From Allomyces arbusculus (taxonomy: Eukaryota; Blastocladiomycota; Blastocladiomycetes; Blastocladiales; Blastocladiaceae), in assembly GCA_027604705.1 (NCBI GenBank), contig JADHYV010000009.1:186001-250000 (forward strand): DNA of 64,000 bases, written 5' to 3'. Made by a program: the position numbers and the translations under genes. Every line of letters begins with the position of its first letter. Positions within the stretch are counted from its first letter, which is position 1. Shown in pieces: positions 12,169-22,472 of the stretch. The notes beneath the pieces were generated by a model. The model was given only the letters and a program-made list of their open reading frames with translations. It did not search any database and was not told where the DNA came from.

Positions 12169-12792
12169 TTAGTTCTCCGAGGCAATCCACGGCTCCAGAG
12201 CCTGCTTCCAGTCGAAAATGGCCTTTTCACCAAACCAGAGCGCGATTTCAACCGAGGCCGATTCGTGACTGTCCGAACCGTGGAAAGCATTCCGGCCCAC
12301 AGCCGTGCAGTAGTCAGCACGCAAAGTGCCGGGCTCCGAGTCGAGCGGGTTGGTCGCGCCGAGCAGCTTGCGGCCCTGGCGAATCACGTCCTTGCCCTGC
12401 CAGACCATGCCGACAACTGGCGCCTTGCCGTTGGACATGTAGTCCACGAGCCCGTTGAAGAAGGGGCGGCCCTTGAGATCGCCGTAGTGCTGCTCGACGA
12501 GCGCCTTCGAGGGCACGACCAGCTTGAGACCCACCAGCTTGTAGCCGCGACGCTCGAAGCGCGAGATCACCTCGCCGACCAAACCGCGCTGAACACCGTC
12601 GGGCTTGACGGCAATGAACGTGCGCTCGGTCGTCGTGCCCTTGACACCGGCGATCGGGATCGTCGACGCGGCAGCCTCGACCGGCGCGTTGGTCGACGTC
12701 GTGTAGGCAAAGCCGGCGAGCGCCGTCGTGGCGAGCGCGGCGGCGCCAAAGGCGACCGAGCGCGACGCCGGCGCGGCGCGGACCGTCGACAT
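12169..12792 (-). CDS. NDK: Nucleoside diphosphate kinase, probably mitochondrial
   Basis: A single open frame of 207 residues from the ATG at 12792. NDP kinases transfer phosphate from ATP to other nucleoside diphosphates through a phosphohistidine. Here the catalytic His sits in RNAFHGSDS, and [15 protein letters not shown] marks the start of the folded domain at about residue 55. The core is the usual 150 residues. The first 50 residues are rich in Ala, Arg, Ser and Thr with a hydrophobic segment, as in mitochondrial or intermembrane-space forms. The frame stays open upstream of this ATG but without another ATG. The gene runs toward the end of epsilon-tubulin, leaving 229 bases between the two stops. 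Confidence 0.92.
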   Translation of the reverse strand: MSTVRAAPASRSVAFGAAALATTALAGFAYTTSTNAPVEAAASTIPIAGVKGTTTERTFIAVKPDGVQRGLVGEVISRFERRGYKLVGLKLVVPSKALVEQHYGDLKGRPFFNGLVDYMSNGKAPVVGMVWQGKDVIRQGRKLLGATNPLDSEPGTLRADYCTAVGRNAFHGSDSHESASVEIALWFGEKAIFDWKQALEPWIASEN

Positions 12793-14859
12793 CTGGCGAG
12801 CTACATTACAAGGGACCGTGCAAGACAGTTTGAGGGCCAAGGAATCGGCCAAAAACGCGTCGGATCAGGGCGGAGGCGTACCGGCCGACTGCGACACCTG
12901 ACGAGCGGCTGGGAAACACAGGCAAGAGGGCGACGGGCACATTTGCTGGGTCAGAATTGGCGTCTATTCACAGTCCAGAAGAGCGCGGAGCCCGCGGCGC
13001 TCGCGACGGGCACGACGAGCGCCTGGGGCTCGCGCGCGGGCCCAGGGTGGCGGCAGTCGGTGCATGGAGACAAATAAATACCGGCAGCAACGCGGCGGAG
13101 CGGGGCACGAGCGGCGGCGAACATGGTTTGAAGTGGGCTCGAGGGTCTCGGACAGGAAAAACGAACGAGAGGGCGGGAGGGAGAGACTGCGGTGGCGGGC
13201 GCGGCAGGAATTTGAAGTGCGCGCGAGCTGGCCAGGCTGGCTGTGATCGCCACGGCGTGGCCAGCAACGGTGCACCGCAAGAACACGTGAACACGTGAAT
13301 TCGTGAATTACTGTCTCCCTTGTTGTATGAGCATTTGAGATAGGATAGCCCAACTATGTGGTCTGGACGGGTGAACACCTGTGCCTCAACACACGGAAAA
13401 AATGAGGGCCGTCCTGAAACAACGGGGATGGGGATGGGGACGGTGATGGGGATGGGGACGGTGATGGCGATGGGGACGGGGACAGGGGTCACGACAAACA
13501 CCATGCAAGGCATGTGCACTCACTCACAGCACACACCAAAACTCGCGCTTGCCCGCCACATTGCACGCTGGCTCCAGTCGGTTGTCTATCTCGCTGCGTC
13601 ACACCTGCAACTCATGCAGGCCATGGTCAGCGTCGCCTCGAGCTTGAGCATGTGCGCGACCAAGATGCACACCTTGATCAGCATCGACTTGACCCACTGA
13701 CATTGCCATGGACGTGGCAATGACGGCACCAAACTACACACTTGCAGCATTCCAAATCGAGTTTTATGGGTCAGTTTCCTGCTCATTTTCTCTGCCCATC
13801 ACATCGTCCAAGTCCATTGCAATCGAAGAGAAGAGTGGGTTCAGCACGTACAGTGACAAGACTGAGATGATGCTGCCACTTGAGTCATTGGGCCTCATGC
13901 CAGCAAAACTGCGGTTGCGGCGGTGTTGAGCATAGCGAGAATGACGCTCTTGGTAAACGTTGCGCGTGGTCTTGGTCGACTTGTTGGTGCGAGAACAAGT
14001 AGAGGGAAGGGAGGGGAACGACGTGCAATGCGCTGGTCGCCAGTTCTGACTCCTCTCCCATGGAGCAGGACCTTGTCAGTGGTGTCCGCCACTTCTCCAT
14101 GGCCGCAGCAGCAAGTTTGCATTCTTGTTGGTCCTTGCACGATCAGTTTGTGCTTCAGACTGAAATGTGGCTGTAATTGATGGCACGCTTGCTGACGCCT
14201 TATTTTCGATTTCAAGGGCAAGGTGCTGTGGGCTTTCCTTGTTTCAGACAACATATGCAGTTTACCACTTTTACTGCCAAGAACGCTCGCGCCATGCTCT
14301 GTCATGATTCTCCATGTTGGTCGTCATTGGATTTTTCAATCAATTTTTTGCACGGCTGATCCGATGTGTTGTGGGGAGTGGTCTTAACACCATTTCCACG
14401 TCATTTGAGCGTGCCAAGGCCGCCTGCTTCGCTTCTTTTCGCCCCATAACTTGTTAATCTATGGTCCTGTTCGCACGCCCATTCACGTCGCTTCCCGTCA
14501 TGCCCAAATGTGAGACGCGTCGCAGCAAGGAATAAAGTACGATTTTTTTCGAAGCACGGCCGGATGCAAGGGAAGAATGAAGACACACGCGACGATCGCT
14601 GCGCTCAGCCAAATGGCCGCGTGCCCACACGCGCCGTGGCGATGGAGAAGATATTCACAAATGGCTGCAAGCAACAACGGATCATCAACCAGCTGATGCT
14701 CTCCGCCCCGAGCCGCGACGGTGCGCTGCCTAGGCCCGGCCTGGAGCGACTTTGGTCGAGGTACCCGCGGCCTGCTCGCCGAGTTTGCGGGCATAGTGCC
14801 GTGCATACGACGCGGCAAACAACTACGACCGGAGACATCAAACGTGGTCAGTCAGACTA
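12793..14859. other. Gene-poor 2 kb stretch
   Basis: No gene is supported here. It contains the NDK upstream region and a G-rich minisatellite at 13423-13488. A weak minus-strand open patch at about 13740-13960 does not resemble any family I know. If it is a gene relic, it is broken in all frames. Confidence 0.35.
13423..13488. repeat. G-rich minisatellite
   Basis: About 66 bases built from imperfect six-base units of the types GGGGAT, GGGGAC and GGTGAT. The G-runs all fall on the plus strand and occur at regular spacing, which could in principle form a G-quadruplex. It lies in non-coding sequence. Confidence 0.8.
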
Positions 14860-15829
14860 TCAAACGAGCACCTGCAAGACCTGGTCAAAACGCACATTCG
14901 CCAAGCCGACGATGAGTGTCAAAACCATGAACAGGAACCCGAGGTGCCACGCGAGCGGTGAAATTTGCGTCACGACCATGGCCGTGGCGAGAAACAGGCC
15001 GGCGTGCACGTAGATCCAAACTTGCACGACGCGAAACACGAGCGCGTTTTGCACCGCGACGGCAACGAGGCCGAGGATCGCCATCAGCGCGCACAGACCT
15101 GAGTATGCGAGCTGGCCGATCACCCACGGTCGCTGACGCGCCTCGAGCGACGTGATCAGGTCGCGTTCTTCCTGTGTCGCTAAATATCGGTTGCGAGGGA
15201 ATAATCGGGAGTGAGTCCAACGTTGGGAGCGGCATGAACAGATGAGAGATGAAGATCGCACGCACCTTGTTCGAGCGCATCCGCGTAGTCAGAGGGCATG
15301 AACCCGTTCAAGAAGAGAACGATGTGGACAATCTCGTAGGCGAGGTATGCCTGTCGATTACAGTGAAAGTGATGGAAGCGTGATCAGCTTCGCGCGTCTC
15401 TCACTCCCACGACCTCAAGCAATCAAACCAACGGACCAGCGTCAACACAAAAAACATGGCCAGACCAGCTCGTAGCGATACGATCCCCGCGCATCCGCGG
15501 TCCGGCTGGTCCGCCCTTGATCCATCGAGCTTATTGCCTGATGGTCCCCCGAGATCCTTCCACTCCTTGGCCGTCGCCTCGCGCGTCTCAAACCACCCGG
15601 CCGCGGGACCTGATTTGCCCGCGTCCGCGGATGAAACCGTTGGCGAGCCCGGCGCACTGTTGCGCACAATCGACATGGACGAGTACGGTGGCAGATGATC
15701 CACATCGGTGTAGGACGATTTGCGCGACAGGCTCAGCACCACGGGCTCGGGCGCGGCAGGCGATTGTGCCGAGGCCGGGGTCGAGATCGCTGATGGCGGC
15801 GGGTTCGCGTTGGAATCGTGGGTGGACAT
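14860..15829 (-). CDS. Unknown four-transmembrane protein
   Basis: Three exons on the minus strand, 15829-15437, 15350-15266 and 15179-14860, join in frame to give 265 residues. The first 120 residues are polar and Ser/Pro-rich with many possible phosphorylation sites. Four hydrophobic segments follow: AMFFVLTLAYLAYEIVHIVL, then GQLAYSGLCALMAILGLVAV, then WIYVHAGLFLATAMVVTQI, then LGFLFMVLTLIVGLANV. This suggests a small polytopic membrane protein with a cytosolic N-terminal tail. I do not recognise the family. The donor of intron 1 is GTCCGT, chosen because it is the phase-0 site that joins two halves of a membrane helix. Confidence 0.6.
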
Positions 15830-16323
15830 AATTTGTTGGAATAAAATGGTGCAGTTGGTTCAGGTCCGACCACGGGTCGTGGGGGGCGACGCGCTGTTAT
15901 GTGGAGATGATGGCGACGCGTAAGCTCGAGGTAACGTCAGCGTTGGCTCTGGTGGATCATGGATCTGACGTCGACTCCATGAACCAGCTGTTTCTGTCTT
16001 GCCGCGAAGCCATGATCAGGCCTTTTGTTGGTGGAGTCAAGGCATGGGCGAGGCATGGCTGGATCGGTGAATCAAGCACTTGGGTCATGAACATGAACAT
16101 TCATGACATATGATCGAACTGAAGAGATAGAGGGCACGATGCTGAGCAATGCTGACTTGTCGTGTTCGCCAAGCTTTCCTCGGCCTCACGGCCATGCTCA
16201 ACCACGGCGGGATGAAAGAAAATAATCATGTCAAAAAGGCGTGGGTCGCCCGCGAAAGAACAGCAGAACGAGTAACATCCCATCACGACCAAAAAACACA
16301 ATCACCTCAACACACGCTCACGC
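15830..16323. other. Intergenic, nothing recognised
   Basis: This is the region between the start of the four-TM gene and the end of the PUF60-like gene. It must contain the promoter of the former and the 3' end of the latter. No gene, RNA or repeat is visible. Confidence 0.4.
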
Positions 16324-18146
16324 TCACTCGTCGTACCGCTTACTCTCAAACTTCTTGAGCGAGTACTCGCCTGCCGTGACTTGATTGCCCGAGAAGAAGC
16401 GACCGTTCATGACGCGCTCGCACGACTGGCGCTCTACACCAGCAAATTGCGGTCAGCATCCCCGAAACAACACACCCCAAAGCCAGTCCGCCTGAATTTC
16501 AAAACGTACCTTCAACGAGCTCAAACTCGACAAACACGCGCACGTCCGACTCGCCGCCACGCTGCTTGAGTTCGGGGTTCACGTGCACGACCACCTGCTT
16601 GACGTTACCGTGCCGGCGGCACTCCTCCTCGACGTCCTCCTGCAAGTACTCGTCGACCTGGTCGGCCGTGACCATGTTCTTGAGCACGAGCACGGGCGAC
16701 GGGTCCTCAATGTCAATCTTGGGGATCATGGGCCTGCCACCAGACGGCATCGGTGGTACCCCACCGCGCGGCCGCGGAAACCGAGAGAGAGCCGCCATAC
16801 CCTCCGGGAAGGGCCCACCGACAAGCGTTGGCGTCACGAGCAGCCGGTCGCCGCCAATCATGAGCCCGTCAAGGTACTTGATGGCTTTTTGCGCGTCCTC
16901 TTCGGTCTCGTACTCGGCGAACCCATAGCCCTTATGGCGGAAGGTGGTGAGGTCCGGCTACGTCGAGAGGGAGCAGTAAATGACAACGTGAGCGATCATC
17001 GATCAGCTGGGACTGGAGGTCAAGATGGGGAGAGACACGTACGCAAATCGAAAACTGCGTCAGCTTGCCCACGCCCTCAAACAGCTCGCGCATCTCCTCC
17101 TCGGTGACGAGCGGATGAACACTGGCCATGTAGAGCCGGTTCGGGAGTTTGGGCTGGAAATGGTGCCAAATATCGTCGGTGAAGCCGTGCGTGTGGTTGC
17201 TCTTGAGTGGTCTATGTTGTTGAAAAGAAAACAGTCAGCGAACTAAGCCTTCGGGGACGACACGTCGCAATTTGCAGTTGAGAACGCACCGGTCACCGAG
17301 CTCGACACCATTGGTCCCACGAATCGCCGCGGCCGCGGCCTCGGGCGCATCAAACTCGACAAAACACCAGCCCTTGTGCGTGTTCAAGTTCGGGTCGCGC
17401 GTCATCGACAGCTCCTTGATGAACCCAAACTTGCTAAACAGCAGCCGGATCTCGGCCTCGGTCACGTTCGGCGACAAGTTGCCCACGTAGATGCGGTTGA
17501 TGATGCGGTTAATCACGGGCGTGATGAGCGCCTGCGGCTTGCGATCAGGGCGCGGACGCACGGGGGGCGGCGTGCGCGATCGGCGCCGACGCGGCGGCGG
17601 CGACCGCGACCGCGAACGGTACCGACGATCGCGCGACCGACTGCGCGACCGGTATCGGCGCGGGCGCGACCACGACCGCGATCGCGACCGGCGGCGCCGC
17701 GGCGGTGGGGAACGGCTGATCGGGCGACGTGACCCGCGCGACCGCGAACGGGACCGAGAGCGGCCGCGTGGTGAGGGCGACCGCGATGCGGGCGCACGAA
17801 TCCGATTGTCGATGCGGCGGCCACGGGGAGACGTGCGCCGTGCGCGAGACCCATTGCGTGCACTCCCCGCGGGCGACGGGCTCCGCTGTGGCGAGCCACG
17901 GCTACGATCGCGCGGTGGTGCCGCACCGCGACTCTGGCTGCGGCTACGGCTCCGAGTAGAACGGTCGTCGCGACTCACGGCGGCACCATCACCGTTTGAG
18001 GGCGGTTCGGCCACCGTGGGGCTCGAAGCGGCGGCGCCCTTGGCTTTTCCAGAGTGCTCAAAGAGCTTGGTGATCAGCTTGGCATAATCCTTGGCGGCCT
18101 GAACGCGAGCCAATTGGTCATCAGACAGGGGGCTCGACGGTGCCAT
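16324..18146 (-). CDS. PUF60: PUF60-like splicing factor with an N-terminal RS domain
   Basis: Four exons, 18146-17290, 17211-17043, 16957-16510 and 16433-16324, give 527 residues. Residues about 70-215 are an arginine/serine-rich region. RRM1 follows (NRIYVGNLSPNVTEAEI with GWCFVEF), then RRM2 (NRLYMASVHPLVTEEEM with HKGYGFAEY, the latter only restored by splicing). Next comes a short Gly/Pro linker and a C-terminal U2AF-homology motif domain (VLVLKNMVTADQVDEYLQED) with its NGRFFSGN R-x-F motif. This order matches PUF60/half-pint, which helps U2AF recognise 3' splice sites and binds UHM-ligand motifs. Animal PUF60 lacks so long an RS region, so the RS domain could reflect a merged U2AF65-like role. 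The start at 18146 is the first ATG of the open frame. Confidence 0.85.
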
Positions 18147-19011
18147 GGTCGACACACCTTCGGTACTCTTACGGTTCCGTTGGTACTGGGCCTCGACGAG
18201 CGGGCCGGAGCGGGTGACGGCGCCTGTTAGACGAGATGCAAGTCGACGCCGGCGTTTGGAGCTGGCAGAGGATCGTTCAAAGAGCAGGAAAAGCGAGGTC
18301 TCCTGGTCCAGTGCAGTTGTACGGCAAGGGCAGCGTTGTTTGGCGTCAAAAGTCGCTGCCTTAGTCGTCCTCGTCGACGCGGCTGGTTGGCCGCGGTCGG
18401 TCGTCGTTGGCAGTCGTCCCGCTCACGACTTGCCCTTTCTTTTTGCTCCGGGAAATTGACAAGTTCGCTGTTAGCATGACGAGCGTGCCAAAACCATCGA
18501 CGCAGATATTAGGCTGATATCTCTCGTTTGCACGGCCCCAGCAAACCAGCGTCAATCTTCATTTTAGTCGCGAACATGACGCTTCAGCACGCTCTAACTT
18601 GGTGCAATCTCATCGATGACGCGCAAAAGCTCTGTTCTCTCTGTACTGGGGCTCAGCAGCAGCAAAGGTGCTCGATCATTCGCGGCCTTCCTCCTCTCCA
18701 CACTCTGCAACCCACGAGCAACGCCCTCGCACCGCTCCCCTGTACTCGCTCCCCCGCCTTCCTGCCCATTGGCCCCCCGTCGCGCCCGACGGCCCACACC
18801 ACTTGCCGGGCTGCACCATAGACTAGATCCCCGACTTTCTCGCTTCTCCCTTCGTGGCGCTTTGCTTGATCCCATTCCCAACGACCGCTCCGCTGCTTGT
18901 ATTACGACTCGACTCGAATTGCTCCATTTCTTCCCCTCTCCCCCTTGCGACCGGTATCCTCGCCTCGACGCGCGCCCGCCGTTTTTTCATGACCAGTTAT
19001 TGTCCTCGGAC
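18147..19011. other. Divergent upstream region between PUF60-like gene and kinase
   Basis: Both flanking genes are transcribed outward from this 865-base region. A frame continuous with the kinase start is open from an ATG at 18616, so a longer kinase N-terminus is possible. Pyrimidine-rich tracts fill 18660-18960. A short minus-strand open frame ending at 18361 could be a tiny gene but is not supported further. Confidence 0.4.
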
Positions 19012-21236
19012 ATGTCGCGCCACGGTGACCGCCCTGTGACGCCGCTCGCGCAGGCTACGACGCTCCTCAGCGACGTGCACGGGCACCCGTTGACGCCGGA
19101 TCCGGCACTGGACGTTGACGCGCCAAAGTCGGGCTGGGAACCTGAGGGGCCGCGGAAAAAGGTACTTGGCTAATCTGTGCGTGCGTGCGTTGTGTTTTCG
19201 GACCTGTTCCTCACTCGACCAGTTCCTCACTTGACCTGTTCCTCACTCGACCGCATCGCCGTGGCCGTAGTCCGAATGGCTCGACTCGTTCATCACGTCA
19301 CGCACGTCCATGGACGAGTACACGTTCATCAAGACGCTGGGCCAGGGCACGTTTGGCAAAGTCAAGCTCGCGCAGCACAACCAGTCTGGTCGCAAGGTAC
19401 CACTCGTGTTGTCATTCTTATCTGACCGCCGTGAGCCCCTCAACTAATGGGATCGTGCGCGCGGATCTGCTCATCCGACGACAACTAGGTCGCGATCAAG
19501 CTGATTGAAAAGGACAACATCAAGACCGACAAGCAAAAGACGAGCGTGCGGCGCGAAGTGCGGCTCCTCTCGCTGCTGCACCACCGCAACATTGTGTGCG
19601 TGCACGACGTGATCGAGACTCCGACGCAGATTTGCATTGTCATGGAGTACCTGGCCGGCGGCGAGCTGTTTGATCACATTGTCAAGAACCACCACCTCGG
19701 CGAGGACGAGGCGCGCCGCTTTGTGCAACAAATTGTCGCGGCCGTCGACTATTGTCATCAGGTAAGTCGTCGAGTGCCATTTGTCGTTGCGATGGCCGCC
19801 TTGCATAAACGTGACCAACTGATGCCATGCGTGATCTTGTAGCACTCGGTTATTCACCGCGACCTCAAGCCCGAAAACCTGCTCTTGTCCGACGACTCGA
19901 CGCTCAAGCTCATCGACTTCGGCTTTGTTAACACGTTTGACGGCGAATCGCTGCTCGACACGTTTTGTGGCTCCGTTCGTTTTCCTCGACGCGACCGCTG
20001 CTTCGTTCTCAACCTTCGCTGACGGGCTCCTTGTCACTGTTGAATAGCCCTTCTACGCGAGCCCTCAAATGATCCGCGGGATCCGATACACGGGCCCCGA
20101 GAGCGACGTGTGGTCCATTGCTGTGATCCTATACGCGATGCTGAGCGGGCGGCTTCCATTCGACGCTCCCGACATGCGCAAGCTCTACGACCGCATCGCG
20201 TCGGGCGAATACCAATGCCCGTCCTACTTCTCGCCCGGCGTCGTCGACCTGTTGCGCAAAATGCTCGTCGTCGATCCGAAACGGCGGTACACGGTCGAGC
20301 AAGTCAAGGCGCACCCGTGGCTGCAGTGGCCCGTGCCGGCCGCGCAGGGCACGCTGCCGATGGTTCCGACGCTCCCGCTCCGCCGCGACGTGATCCAGTC
20401 GATTGAGCAGTTTGGGTTCGCGACGGCCGACGTGCACCAGGTTATGGCGCAGGCGCGTACGGGCGAAGTCACGCGGCACCCGATTCTCGGGTATTATGCG
20501 CTGCTGGCGGCGGGCAGGCATGGGGCGCACTTCAATGGGCTCGGGAATGCTGCCGCGAAACGTGTCGACTCGACGTACCATTCGGCCACCGTGTCGCCGA
20601 CAGGGACCGTGGACCGCGCCGCGAGTCGCGCGTCGGTCGCGTCGAGCCAGTCGTCGGTCGCGTCCGCGTCGCGCCGGGCATCGACGGCGTCGCCGACGCA
20701 TGGCGCGCCCGCGTCGGCTCCCACTGCCCCGGTGGGACCGCGCATGACCGCGGTGTCGCTCAAGGGGTGGTCGCTCACGACGCAGCACGACTTGGCCGCG
20801 CTCATGGCCACGTTCCGCCGCGTCCAGATCCTCACGGGCATACGCACCTACGAGAAGAGCACCTACGTGTATGCGTGCGACGTGGGCAATATGGGATGGG
20901 ACCTGCACGTGTTCACGGTTCTGGCCGACGCGTCGCTGTGCATACAACTCAAGCGGATGCGCGGCACGAGTATGGATCGCTTGCTTTGCTCGTGGTCGTT
21001 TGTGAAGGAGTGGATGACTGACGGCGGGCTGTTTCTTTGATCCACAGATTGTCCTCAGTTCTGCTCGTACTTCCTGAGTGAGTTCAAAAGAGAACTCGAT
21101 CTCTTGTCGGCTCCGATGCCTACTGCCCCCCCGCGCGAGGGCACTGACCTGCGCCAACACGGTGCGCCAGCTGGGCAGACTGTCGTGCACCCGGTGGCTC
21201 GCGTCGCAGGTCAAGCACCTGGTCAGCCGAGCACGC

Positions 21237-21267
<31 letters not shown>

Positions 21268-21316
21268 ATCGTCGTCGAGCAGCTATCCGCGACACTGGCG
21301 TGCCTCGTCGTTTTAG
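19012..21316 (+). CDS. CAMK-family serine/threonine kinase with C-terminal KA1-like domain
   Basis: Six exons, 19012-19161, 19271-19396, 19489-19761, 19843-19974, 20048-21001 and 21059-21316, give 630 residues. The kinase domain begins near residue 68 with [10 protein letters not shown]. It then shows [19 protein letters not shown] and [20 protein letters not shown], all typical of AMPK-related (CAMKL) kinases. The usual APE motif after the activation loop reads SPQ ([10 protein letters not shown]), which is odd. After a Ser/Ala/Thr-rich linker, a domain starting [13 protein letters not shown] and ending [13 protein letters not shown] resembles the KA1/AMPK-alpha C-terminal fold, often membrane-binding or autoinhibitory. 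A poly-Ser run encoded by TCG repeats is near the end. The last intron (GTGAAG..CTCAG) was chosen by phase. The subfamily is not resolved. Confidence 0.82.
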
Positions 21317-21566
21317 CAGTGGGTCGGACTGGATGGACTGCAGTCTCTGCGACTGGTTGGTTCTTGGTTGATTGCTGATTTCTTCGTTCATTGTACCGTG
21401 GTGCTAATTAGACGGGGATATTGGGTCGACGGAAATGGATTTGGCACATCAGAGAAACGCACACCCAAATCGGTTTTGTATAAAATAGCCCAACACAACA
21501 ACGCCGAACGAAGACACAACCCTCACCCTCCATTCTCTTGTGCACAATGGCCAAACGCCCGCCCAA

Positions 21567-22242
21567 TCATTTGCCGCCCTGGATCTTGTCGAGCAGCAAG
21601 TTGATGCGACTGCGCATGTTGGGCTGCCCGCGGTCGTTCTTCTTGTTCATGACGGTCGCCTCGTGGTGCCGCTTACGCTGCGCCGACTTCTTGGCCTTGG
21701 CCACATCCTGCTTCTTGCGCAGCCGCTCCTGCACTTCGCGCTCACGCTCGGCACGGATCCGCTCGGCCTCTTCAAACGCTTTCTTGAACGGGTTCGGCTT
21801 GCTCCCAGGGCCCGTCAGCGCGGCGATGTTGCGGTTTTTGGCGGCGGGTTTGGGGGCCTCGGTCCTGGTGGAGAATGACGGCGCGAGTATTGAGATTCTG
21901 GCTCCTGAGGAATAGAAATGGTCGGGGAGCAAGAAGGAGATGTACGGACCGGTTCCCGGCACGCTTGTCCTGCGGTGCCCTCCTTGGTGCCGGCTCGGCC
22001 TTATCGTTGTCGTCCGGTAGCAGCGACGAGTGCTTTTCATTGCCAGGGAGCGTCGCTTCGTCTTCGGTAATCGCAGGCATCTATGACAGGAAATTGGTGA
22101 GCCTGTGTCCATCGACGCAGCGGTACGGCTGGTCTGCGGCCTGTACGTTGGAGCCGCCGTAGCCCTCCTTAGCAAGCAACTTAGCGTAGCTCTTCTTGAC
22201 GCGCGAGTTGTGGATGAGCTTTTGCTTCGAGTTGGGCTTCAT
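21567..22242 (-). CDS. FYV7: rRNA-processing protein of the FYV7/CCDC59 family
   Basis: Three exons, 22242-22147, 22080-21963 and 21904-21567, give 183 residues. The N-terminus is basic (MKPNSKQKLIHNSRVKKSYA) and leads to LLAKEGY, like the LKALKDEGY of yeast Fyv7. The C-terminal half is a long charged helix and ends with RGQPNMRSRINLLLDKIQ, matching the conserved family end RTGQPLMGPKIEDLLDKI. Fyv7 is a nucleolar factor in 18S rRNA maturation. The middle intron uses a weak GTGCCG donor chosen by phase, so the central exon boundary is tentative. The gene lies head to head with the large repeat protein, 230 bases between the two ATGs. Confidence 0.78.
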
Positions 22243-22472
22243 GGTTCTGCGAAACGGTTGAGCTGGGTTTGTACGTGCAGCTGCTCGACAAGGTCGAAGC
22301 GAAGGACTGCCAGGACGCTCGGATTTTGTGATCAGCTGCAACAGCGACCAGCGAGGCCGCTTCAACCACCGTCCACGACCAAACCTCGGCCAGGATCACA
22401 GACCAACAACAACACCAACCATTCCTTTCAGCACTTGCTCGACAACGACCACCTGCAATTCGTGCCGAGGCG

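Noticed and set aside
13740-14100. A patchy minus-strand open frame with hydrophobic segments
   Set aside because: Broken in every frame and without any recognisable motif, so I cannot call it a pseudogene of anything.
18361-18580. A possible tiny two-exon minus-strand gene ending in SRVDEDD
   Set aside because: Several alternative splice choices give different proteins and none resembles a known family; evidence is too thin.
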